From Polytrichum commune (lineage: Eukaryota > Streptophyta > Polytrichopsida > Polytrichales > Polytrichaceae), in assembly GCA_950295325.1 (NCBI GenBank), contig OX485806.1, positions 51,953,169-52,017,168 of the forward strand: 64,000 nt of DNA, in the 5' to 3' direction. Shown here one piece after another: positions 55,040 to 64,000 of this stretch. How positions within the stretch are numbered: the stretch's first letter is position 1; each line of letters starts with the position of its first letter. A program made the translations under genes and the position numbers. The notes beneath the pieces were generated by a model. The model ran no database searches. It saw nothing but the letters and a program-made list of their open reading frames with translations, and was not told the origin of the DNA.

Positions 55040-57420
55040 GTCTAGGTCCTAGTTTCTATGAAGAATGTCAAGGCAATCCAAAAGGAGAATTGGCCCTTGA
55101 TTTAAAAAGGCTTAGGTCATTTGTTAGCCTAGCCAACTACTACCACCACTTCATTCGAGAGATTTTGAAGGTTGCTAGGACCTTATTCAACTTATTGAGG
55201 AAAATGGCTATCCCAAGAGTGGGATGAGCCTTGTCACCAAACCTTTGGGAAGCTTAAGAGCAAGCTCTCTTCACAATATGTGGTTAAGTTTCCGGGCTTT
55301 CATGAGCATTTTGAAGTGCACATGGAGACGAAGGACTTTACCATTGGCGGATGTTGATCCAAGATGGATGACCATTGCTTATGACAGCATTAAGCTCCAT
55401 GGTTGTCGAAGCTTGTCCGGCTTGTGCAAGAAATGGCTATCCCAAGAGTGGGATGAGCCGTGCCACCAAGCCATTGGGGAGCTTAAGAGCAAGTTGTCTT
55501 TGCCGCCCGTGCTCAAGCTTGCGGAGTTTGCCAAACCTTTTGAGGTGCATACGGGGGCGAGTCACTTTGCCATTGGCGGATGTTGATCCAAGATGGAGGA
55601 CTATTGCATATGAGAGCAATAAGCTCAATGGTTGTTAAACCTTGTCTGGCTTGTGTAAGATATGGTTATCCCAAGAGTGGGATGAACCGTGCCTCCAAGT
55701 CCTTGAGGAGCTTAAGACGAAGTTCTCTTCGCCGCCCGTGCTCAAATTCGTGGAGTTTGACATACCTTTTGAGGTGCATACGGGGGTGAGTGACTTTACC
55801 ATTGGCAGATGTTGATGTAAAAAAATATGGCCATTGCATATGGGAGCTTGAAGCTCGATGGTTGTCCGACCTTGTCCGACTTGTGAAAGAAATGGCTATC
55901 CCATGAGTGGGACTAGCCTTGTCACCAAGTCTTTGGGGAGCTTAAGAGCAAGTTCTCTTCGCCGCCCGTGCTCAAGTTCGTGGAGTTTGACAAACCTTTT
56001 GAGGTGCATACGGGGGCGAATAACTTTGCAAATGGTGGATTGTTAATGTAAGATGAATGGCCATTGCATATGGGGGCATGAGGCTCGATGGTTGTCAAAG
56101 AAGACAACCAACTGATGACAAAGAATTTCTTTGCCGTAGTGCATTGCTTGAAGATGTGGCGACACTATTTGGGGTCGCATAAAGCAAAGGTCTATATGGA
56201 CAATGTGTCCTAAAAGTATTTTGACATACAAGCGCAAGTGAGCGCCAAGTCATTGCGGTCGCATGATAGTTTGGCGCTTATGAAGGTGGATTTGGTCCAC
56301 AAACCGGACCGTGGAAATGTAGTGCCGGATGCGCTGAGTAGACGGGAAGAGTTCCAAGCAATGAGAACCATCCAAACCTTGTGGCTAATGTGTGCCGGCG
56401 AAGAAAACTTGTGATGCAAGATACGGGAGGGGTAAATTAACTACCCCGAGGCACAAAAGCTTTTAGGTGAGCTTCGCAAGAACAAGGTGCTCAAAGAGGT
56501 TAAGTTGGTGGACAGATTGTTCAAGTGTAAACAAAGTTGGGTGTATGTGCCTGAAGGCAAGTTGAGGCTATCGGTTTTGAAGGAAGAATGTTATAGTCCT
56601 ATTGCCGGCCATAGAGGAGAAAGAAAAAACCGCCCTAGAATGGTGTCATGGAGGTACCATTGGCGGTGCATAAAGGAGGATATAACCCACTTTGTGAAGG
56701 CGTGAATAAAGTGCCAAGTGAACCGAGCCTCTTACCAAAAGCAAGGCGGTTTCTTGCAACCGTTGCCTATCCCGTCGGCGCCATGGCATAGTATGTGCAT
56801 GGACTTGATCACAAGTTTGCCGGAGTCACATGGGTATGATGCCATCTTGTTGATGGTATAGCGGTTTGCCAAGTTGGCACACATGGTGCCGATTGTGGGA
56901 ACCGCCACCGCGTTGGAGACCGCATAGCCTTTTTTCTAAGGATCGTTGAGGCACCACGAGTTGCCAAGAGTGATTGTGTGGGATCAAGATCCAAAGTTCA
57001 CAAGTGCATTTCCAATGCATTCCTCTAAGGAGGTTGTATTGAAACTAAGGCTTAGCACGGCCTTACATTCCCAAATGGATGGGAAAACAAAGCGTGTGAA
57101 TGGAGTCTTGAAAACAATACTTGAGGAACTTGGTGGGGGCGGACCAAGAAGATTGGGCGGACTATGTGGGTCGAGCGGAGTTTAGTTGTAATTGTAGCCA
57201 CACACTTGGCGACCAAGGGGTTGTCTTTCATGGTGGCTTATGGAGTGGATGCGCTCCAACCTACTAACCTAGCTCTCGAGGGGGCACATTCAACACTAGA
57301 GTTCAACCAAGATGGTGAGGACTTGGCCAAGAAGCATGAACAAGTCTTGGAGATGACCAAGTTGTTGGTGGAAGAAAGCCCGAAGGTGCTACGAAGTGCA
57401 AGTCAATGCCGGAAGATGCG
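55040..57420 (+). pseudogene. Chromovirus-like polymerase thumb, RNase H pieces and integrase inside gypsy-2
   Basis: LRSFVSLANYYHHFIREI is the reverse-transcriptase thumb. It is followed by four tandem copies of the RNase H entry (LAEFAKPFEVHTGASHFAIG in the best copy). From 56487 there is an integrase of another lineage: EECYSPIAGHRGE, CQVNRASYQKQGGFLQPLPI, then MDLITSLPESHGYDAILL and VIVWDQDPKFTSAF, with candidate catalytic Asp in the last two. Stops interrupt it at 56704, 56860 and later. This lineage differs from gypsy-1, whose RNase H reads FHMFCDASVVAVG. Confidence 0.7.
55196..56050 (+). repeat. Fourfold ~229-bp tandem duplication in gypsy-2
   Basis: AATGGCTATCCCAAGAGTGG or a close variant begins units at about 55203, 55432, 55662 and 55889. 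Each contains CTTAAGAGCAAGTT, CGCCCGTGCTCAAG, GAGGTGCATACGGG and TTGATCCAAGATGG. The copies differ from each other at many sites, so the duplication is not recent. Confidence 0.85.
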
Positions 57421-57429
57421 AAGTGGAGT

Positions 57430-58041
57430 ATGAGGTCGGCCAATAAGGTGTTGTTGAATGTGGACAAGTTTCAAATTGACCATAGGAAGACTACACCTTA
57501 CCACCCGCAAACAAATGGTCAAACGGATAGGGTCAATGGCATTTTGGTAAATATCCTACGCAAGACGGTGATGGACTCTAAGAGGGATTGGGATACGAAG
57601 TTGACGGCGGCATTGTGGGCTTATCGGACAACTTACAAAGTAACTACCCAAGCCACTCCTTTCTTCTTAATGTATGGTTTGGAAGCCACACTTCCAATTG
57701 AGTGTGAGGTGGAGTCTCTTCGGGTGGCCATTGGTTCACGCCTTACCAATAGTCAAATGTTTAAAAATAGGTTGACCGACTTGGAGGAGCTTGATGAGAG
57801 AAGGAGAATGTCGGCTCAACACATCGAGGCAATCCAACGCCGAAGAAGGATCATCTTCGACAAGAGACACAAAAAGAAGGCATTACGACCGGGAATGATG
57901 GTGATGATTCAAGATGCTAGGAAACTTGACTTCACGGGTAAGTTCAATGCGGTTTGGTTGGGCCCTTATCTTGTCCGCGAAGTATTTCCCAACAATTCCA
58001 TGCAATTGGAAACATTGAACGGGGAGAGCTTCCCAACTTGA
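57430..58041 (+). pseudogene. Integrase C-terminal half of gypsy-2
   Basis: The reading has HRKTTPYHPQTNGQTDRVNG, the typical block before the third acidic residue of retroviral-type integrases. RKTVMDSKRDWDTKLTAALW, YRTTYKVTTQATPFFLMYGL and a basic region ending in a chromodomain-free tail (GPYLVREVFPNNSMQL) follow. It stands directly after a second, different integrase (56487-57400), so two integrase C-terminal regions lie in tandem. It is the only long open integrase reading in the window. Confidence 0.75.
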
Positions 58042-58136
58042 ACCTCGGGAAGTAGGTGCAAGGAGTATCGAGTTTGAACAACAACTTGCCTTCGAAGCAA
58101 GAGATTCGGGATCCATCCCCCGATGGTCGCCAATTA

Positions 58137-60256
58137 TATGAGTCCAAAATGGTTGCTCATATTTTTTTATGTTTAGAAATTACTGCATTTGAAGTCATTA
58201 TTGGAACCTAAAAAAAGATTAAAAAAAATGAGGCTTGGTGTGGATTTATGTTTTAGGCCTTAGGCTTATTTAGTATGGTTAATTAAAAGATTAGTGTGAA
58301 TAAGGGTTGAAATTTAGAACATAGTGGTTGTGGTTTACGTAAGGGAAGGACCTCGGGGTTTAAGTGTTTGAATTGGGACCTATCGTGTTGGTTTAGGGGG
58401 TGAGGGTTTAGTGGATAGGATGAGGTCCTATTATGTAAGAGAGGCATAATGGGTTAAGCCCTCTTGGGTGTTTGTGTGTGGTCCTTCTTTTTTGAGTTAA
58501 GTGGGGGAGGAGCTCGAGTAGCTGGGATGAGCTGCGGTTTGAGGCTTGGGTTCGGCATTCAGAGCTACTGATTTGAGTTTTGAACTCGGTATTAAGAGCT
58601 ACTGATTTGAGGCTTTGGGCTCGGCATGAAGAGCTGTTGGTTTGAGGCTTGGGTTCGGCATTCATAGCTACTGATTTGAGTTTTGAACTCGGCATTAGGA
58701 GCTACTGATTTGAGGCTTTGGGCTCGGCATGAAGAGCTACTGGTTTGAGGCTTGGGTTTGGTATTCAGAGCTACTAATTTGAGTTTTGAGCTCGGTATGA
58801 TGAGCTGCGGTTTGAGGCTTGGGTCTGGCATTCAGAGCTACTGATTTGAGTTTTGAACTCGGCATTAGGAGCTACTGATTTGAGGCTTTGGGCTCGGCAT
58901 GAAGAGCTACTGGTTTGAGGCTTGGGTTCGGCATTCAGAGCTATTGATTTGAGTTTTGAGCTCGGTATGATGAGCTGCGGTTTGAGACTTGGGTCCGGCA
59001 TTCAGAGCTACTGATTTGAGTTTTGAACTCGGCATTAGGAGCTACTGATTTGAGTTTTGGGCTTGGCATGAAGAGCTGCTGGTTTGAGTTTTGAGCTCGG
59101 CATTAGGAGCTACTGATTTGAGGCTTTGGGTTTGGCATTTAGAGCTACTGATTTGAGTTTTGAGCTCGGCATGAAGAGCTGCTGGTTTGAGGCTTGGATT
59201 TGGCATGAATTGAGCTGCGGTTGAAGTTTTGAGCTCGGCATTAGGAGCTACTGATTTGAGGCTTTGGGCTCAGCATGAAGAGCTGCTGGTTTGAGGCTTG
59301 GGTTCGGCATTCATAGCTACTGATTTGAGTTTTGAACTCGGCATTAGGAGCTACTGATTTGAGGCTTTGGGCTCAGCATGAAGAGCTACTGGTTTGAGGC
59401 TTGGGTTCGGCATTCAGAGCTAATGATTTGAGTTTTGAGCTCGGTATGATGAGCTGCGGTTTGAGGCTTGGGTCCGGCATTCAGAGCTACTGATTTGAGT
59501 TTTGAACTCGGCATTAGGAGCTACTGATTTGAGTTTTGGGCTCGGCATGAAGAGCTGCTGGTTTGAGTTTTGAGCTCGGCATTAAGAGCTACTGATTTGA
59601 GGCTTTGGGTTCGGCATTTAGAGCTACTGATTTGAGTTTTGAGCTCGGCATGAAGAGCTGCTGGTTTGAGGCTTGGATTTGGCATGAATTGAGCTGCGGT
59701 TGAAGTTTTGAGCTCGGCATTAGGAGCTACTGATTTGAGGCTTTGGGCTCAGCATGAAGAGCTGCTGGTTTGAGGCTTGGGTTCGGCATGAAGAGCTACT
59801 GATGTGAAGAGAGGTCGGGGGCTGCCGGTTATGGGATCAGATATGTGACCGGTTATGAGCCCGGGCCGGTTATGGGAAGGGCCAGGGTTACTAATGTCAC
59901 CTCATATTGTGGGCTAGCTAATTAGGAAAGGGGGGGAAAGATTAAACTAGGAATTCAACTCATTAGTGAATTAGGGCGGTTCGGCCTCATATAAATTAGA
60001 GGGTGGCCTAAGGGGATGAGCTTTTTGTAGGGATTTGAGGGTTGGTTGTAAATTAGTGTAGGAAGAAGGGAATAAATAGAGAAGAGCATTTTTCAATGCT
60101 TGTACTCGTATTATGGAATAAATTGGTGTGCAAGAGTTGATGGGAAATGTAATGGATTTTATTGGCGTTGGGAAGAGGGAGTTATGTGAACATGAATGTG
60201 ATCCCCATGCCCTCACCCGGACTACGACACATAAGGGTGGGTGGTTTGGCCTCAGA
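58137..60256 (+). repeat. 3' LTR of gypsy-2 (2,120 bp, expanded)
   Basis: It starts TATGAGTCCAAAATGGTTGC and ends GGGTGGTTTGGCCTCAGA. It contains the 58500-59800 minisatellite, CCGGTTATG units near 59825-59880, and GAATAAATTGGTGTGCAAG near its end. Confidence 0.85.
58500..59800. repeat. Minisatellite of GAGCTACTGATTTGAG units in the gypsy-2 3' LTR
   Basis: About 1.3 kb of alternating ~25-30-bp modules such as GAGCTACTGATTTGAGTTTT, GAACTCGGCATTAG, GAGGCTTTGGGCTCGGCATG and AAGAGCTGCTGGTTTGAGG. Higher-order copies of about 370 bp are visible (58960-59330 compared with 59440-59800). The 5' LTR holds a single unit, so the change in copy number came after insertion. Confidence 0.9.
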
Positions 60257-60440
60257 CCATGGAAGTCAATTCTTGAGTTGATCATCATAGTGCCAAAGCA
60301 ACACTACAACAACCCGAATCATACTAAGCAACTATACCATCATGTTGGGCCAACGCCCGTGACGGCCATGCCGTTTGGCCTTAGGTGGGTTTGGGCAAGA
60401 CCCCTATCCCATCGTCAGTTAATTTTTTGTCTCTCTCCTA
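60257..60440 (-). repeat. Right part of a TGTCGC-family LTR, split by gypsy-2
   Basis: CCATGGAAGTC, then TTGAGTTGATCATC and AGCAACACTACAACAACCCG match the solo LTR at 22948 (23159-23290) in order, followed by GGCCATGCCGTTTGGCCTTAG. With 50431-50785 it forms the target site of gypsy-2. Confidence 0.7.
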
Positions 60441-61262
60441 AGGACTTTGTTAAGTTCTTTTTGCATCAGATGATTTCCATTGTACTATTGCCCTGTGTTT
60501 TTTGCTCCCTTTGCAATGTTTTCAAAGGCAAACCATGTATTTAATGTGGTGTTGTGCACACATGGTCTTCAGTTGACGTTATAACTTCTCATCCCACATT
60601 GTGACATATATAGGATCCATTAGGTCACGTTGAGGCGTTGGAGCTTCCATGTTGGTGGCTTGGCATTTTTGTTTGGTTTTTATATGCACCTAATAATTCT
60701 ACAACAATTCTATTTCAATATACTAGATAACAAGCCAAACTAAAATTGAAATAGGGACGTAACATACATAGATATGCATGCTGGACAATTCCATGGTTTT
60801 CTCAAGTTATGCATGGTTCTTGACATCGTTTCATATACTTAGGACTCCCCGAGGCATTGGTAGTCTTGAATAACCACAGTTCCCCGTGTATTCATGTTGC
60901 TTCCATGTCTCGTTTGGATGCAATGGTATCCTCATCCCCAAGTATTGTCTTCACCACATTCTCGTAAATGTTTTTTTTACGTGCATAACATCTGTGCAAT
61001 GGTGCACAAGGACATGCTAAACATATATCTTATCACACGTCAATATCAGTTATATGAAGTATATTCACAATCTCCCTGCACGTGCACACCCATATACTTA
61101 ACTATGGAGAACGATGTATGTATAGTGTATATGTTGCAGACCAACCTTGAAACATGGCAAATCAAAGAATGATGAATTTCTTTTGATATTGTGCCATCTC
61201 AATGGGTCTAGCTCTCCCCATCCCACATTGTCCGTTTCTAGCCAAATATTTGTCGTTGTTTG
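60441..61262. other. No gene seen
   Basis: AT-rich sequence with short readings only (60894-61172), none with a recognisable feature. Confidence 0.5.
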
Positions 61263-63405
61263 TATGAGCCTAAGATTGTGCACACATGTGTGATTAATTT
61301 AAAAGTAATGTAATTGTGGTATGGAAAACAAGATAAGAATTTAAAGAATATCTAAAAGATGAAAAAATCCTAAGTTTAATTGAAGTTGAGGCAAACTTGT
61401 TGGAAAGTTAAAGCAAGGGCAAGGCAAAAGGAGAAGAGAAGTGAGAAAAGAAATATTCAAAGGATAGTTTGGTTTTTTTCGAGCGGCATAAAAAGATGTC
61501 AGGCAACGCGGAAAAATAGGAGAAAGTTGGAGGGGTATCAAGGGGCTTGGAAGGAGAGGCTCATTAGGTAAGGGACAAGATTAAAGATCAAGCAAGTGGA
61601 AACCTTGTTGCGGTGGGTAGCTATGGTGTGTAAGTCAGAAGGGAGTGCTTTATGCACATCATGCTATGGATTGAAACTAGGAAACTGTGAGGATTCGGGG
61701 GTAGTTAGGTGGCGAAGAGAGAGCAGTGGCTTTTGGGCGAAGGAGGCCAGGTAGAAGGAATCAATCGGGTGGATGAAGATCAAGCCATCCAAAGAGCGTT
61801 GAGGGACCACCATTTTTTTCGGGTTGTTGTTATATGGTTTGGTGTTTTCCCCCCTTGTATGTGAGTGTATGTGTGCATGCACCATGGAGGTTGATGATGT
61901 TGTGTTTTTGCTAAAAGAAGGTGGGATTCAAGTAGATCATTTTGCGGGTTTGGTGGGAAGCGTGACATCAGATGTAGGGGTGATGTAGGCAAGTGACTTA
62001 AGTTTGGTTCAGGGGAAGAGCCCGGCTATTAGATAGCTAGCAGATAGGCTGCTATGCCCTTCTAGGTTTCAGATCATCGCAACATCAATATCATGAATTT
62101 TGGACTGTTTCCTCGGTAATCGAGATTATTGAGACTGCCAAACAGATAGAGCCATTAGCAGTCTCAACTCTAGCAAGTTGACTAAATTGGTCATAGGTAG
62201 AAGCATATAGGGAAGGTCAACACTAAACAAATGAAAGTTGCAACTGGAAATGTTGGCAGTGTGACGCATTTCAATCATATTGTAGTAGCATCAACAGAGG
62301 CTAACATTTGTTAAATCTTGATTGGCGCTAAACTTTGCGCGTGTTCCTGAATTTATGAGATTTCCCCCGTCATTGTCATTGTGCGCTAGAATGCAACCCT
62401 CGAGTGGGACGAGTGGTAGTATTGTTGTGCAGGGTTGAATGAAACAATCCCGCACCAATGCATGACATGGTGGCATAATGAATGCAATCTCCAAATCCTG
62501 CAAAACTAATCACTTTCCGAAGTTGGCTGTTGGGTGAGGAACTATTAAGAGGGGAATGTGGATTCACGTGTCACAGTCCCAATGCCATCATTTGTCAAGA
62601 CTAGCTATGCATAGTAGATTGGACTTATGCATTCTTGCTTGGCTGGTGTATTAACTTGCTTGGTTGCAACCTAACCATAATCTGGCATTGATAACACTCG
62701 AGACCAACCTTACCTTGCATATTCCCAATCTTGAATTTTTCTCTCATCCATAATCTATGGTGGATTTTGAAGAAGGCAATTGTAGGACGAGGTTGTGTGC
62801 AACTTCAATATACTTGCAACGGTGAATTTAGTAAGGAGAAATTTGAGGGAAGAGTTCGAATCTGATGCGAAACCTGTGATGATGGTGAATTGAATAGGAG
62901 GTGACTGTGGTGAGGCACACATCCGATTACGAAAGGGGTTGAGCTGGCGAGGGGGCAAACTGGCTGGATTTGCTAAGCCTATAGGAAGGCAAAATTGTGC
63001 GACTTACCAATTGTTGGGAGACATGTTACGTGCTATTGTGATCCCTATCACTCCATATTGGGCAGTTGGAGTGTGCCTCCTAAATAACATTGTGGTGGAG
63101 TAGCTCCGAGCCGCAAGAGGGGGAGCTGCAAAGTGAGGGTCACTACAAGAAAGGCTAGGCCACAAAGTGCAAGTGTGGGAAAGGAAACTGCTGCCAGACA
63201 GTGAGACGTCGTTTGGCAAATAAAGGCGCACTAATGAACACACATGGTAACTAGTAAGTAACTGATTGGTTAGGTAGCTGGGTAGTAAAAACATTGATGG
63301 GGAGAGTGGAATTGCCACTCCTTTGAATTATAATGAAACTCAAGTATTTATGAATACTTGTATGGTCGTTGAACACATGCGTAATCATCACACCACCAAG
63401 TTCTC
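61263..63405 (+). repeat. LTR-like region of a gypsy lineage
   Basis: It starts TATGAGCCTAAGATTGTGCA and shares GATGTCAGGCAACGCGGAAA with the fragment at 28638 (near 28857). A possible right end is AAGTTCTCACA at about 63405, after AATGAAACTCAAGTATTTATG. I found no convincing 5-bp duplication, so the limits are uncertain. The many small readings inside it show no conserved motif. Confidence 0.45.
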
Positions 63406-64000
63406 ACATGGAGTTGATTGGAGTGCATTAGTTGGTTTAGACTGATTAGCAATGGTGAGAGTGGAACCCCCTCCCGGATTAAGACGCCACAAAAGGTGGG
63501 GGGAAAGCTTGTTCACAATTGGCCTTGGGGGTTGCGCTTGTGATTCTCTTTCATTTCTAAATGCAGCATTATAGGCCGGTCTTCTGTAAGGGTGATATTT
63601 TGATCGCAACCAATGCAATGACCTAGTATACAAACATTTATGAAGTTTCCTTGATTATTTGGATGTCACTGGAAGCCTAAATGGAGGGCAATTAGCATAG
63701 CCGGCGTGTACAATTCCAGATAAGAGGCCATATTCTAGCCATCATTGATTATCCACATCAAGCATCCTCTGAGTTTGAACATCTTTGTAAGCTTTGGCGG
63801 TATGCTATGGTCATTTGTCCACACACCATGCCACCAAATTTGTTTAGTCGGTTTATGATTGGTTTCATGTACACATCAATGTTCCCCCTGTTTGGTGAAT
63901 GTTTTCTTGGAATGAGTAGGACGGGGATGACAAAGAATGTTTTGTAGTCATCCAAGGAGGCAAGTTATATAAATACAAATATTGGCTAAGTTGACCATTG
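63406..64000. other. No gene seen
   Basis: The last 600 bp hold no recognisable gene or repeat. The readings at 63388-63633 and 63758-63955 on the minus strand lack supporting features. Confidence 0.4.

Larger units (their letters stand above)
50786..60256 (+). mobile_element. Gypsy-2, mosaic Ty3/gypsy retrotransposon (9.5 kb)
   Basis: It runs from TATGAGCCC (50786) to GGCCTCAGA (60256) and is flanked by CCATG on both sides (50781-50785, 60257-60261). The 5' LTR (50786 to about 51335) lacks the last ~355 bp present in the 3' LTR (58137-60256), so its LTR-leader junction and primer site are deleted. The internal order is gag, protease, chromovirus-like segment, integrase end. All readings are broken. 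Confidence 0.88.

Noticed and set aside
58408-59001. Ser-rich readings on the minus strand (SSSCRAQSLKSVA-type repeats)
   Set aside because: They are products of the LTR minisatellite and change frame between units.
61341-63318. Small readings suggesting genes in the last 3 kb
   Set aside because: All are short, overlap each other on both strands and lack recognisable motifs; the region shares LTR sequence with 28638-29433.

Overview
The window reads as nuclear DNA from a repeat-rich streptophyte plant. It has GT-AG introns, Ty3/gypsy polyproteins of plant type, LTRs starting TGTGAG and ending CTCACA with 5-bp target duplications, and almost no sequence that is not mobile or derived from mobile DNA. 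I cannot name the species. The gene content would fit a bryophyte, lycophyte, fern or charophyte better than a flowering plant, but that is a guess. I see no host housekeeping gene, no rRNA or tRNA gene and no CRISPR array.

The most interesting content is a large two-gene DNA transposon, present in two nearly complete copies and two fragments. Copy 1 (2404-19930, 17.5 kb) has matching termini (CTATTTTGCGAGCGGT just inside both ends) and a 9-bp target duplication (CTAGTGAGA), as expected for a Mutator-like element (MULE). Copy 2 (about 29434-41940, 12.5 kb) has related termini and lies in the opposite orientation. Each copy holds two divergently transcribed genes that run from the middle towards the ends. 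One encodes a MULE-type transposase: a WRKY-GCM1/FLYWCH-like Cys/His cluster, a DDE core and a C-terminal SWIM zinc finger. The other encodes a circularly permuted DNA amino-methyltransferase of the beta class, whose DPPY motif reads DIPE in both copies. Between the genes and in methyltransferase introns lie tandem arrays (7.4 kb in copy 1) studded with a conserved cassette around the palindrome GTCTCGG-NN-CCGAGAC. Fragments occur at 1-780 (transposase) and about 47100-47770 (methyltransferase C-terminus plus terminus). All copies carry stops, frameshifts or deletions, so none here is likely to be autonomous.

The rest is a nest of LTR retrotransposons. Gypsy-1 (5' LTR 1231-2403 plus 19940-20452, internal 20453-28637) was entered by MULE copy 1 in its LTR and by a solo LTR (22059-24215) in gag; that solo LTR holds a second solo LTR (22948-23919). 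MULE copy 1 was entered by a 4,039-bp element with TG...CA ends and one long ORF (14393-18431). At 41941-44095 lies a reverse-oriented gypsy fragment (gypsy-4). At 44096-47050 is gypsy-3 (gag with zinc knuckles, then retropepsin), holding a 257-bp MITE and a solo LTR (45959-46905). A further solo LTR is at 48746-50425. Gypsy-2 (50786-60256, target duplication CCATG) is a mosaic: gag-protease and integrase end match the gypsy-1 type, while the middle is chromovirus-like and contains a fourfold 229-bp duplication. More LTR-like sequence fills 61263 to about 63405.

Order of events that can be read off: gypsy-1 inserted first, then MULE copy 1 and the 22059 LTR entered it, then the 14393 element entered the MULE and the 22948 LTR entered the 22059 LTR. 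MULE copy 2 ends precisely inside the gag leader of gypsy-4 on its right, but its left flank is unrelated, so that junction has been rearranged.
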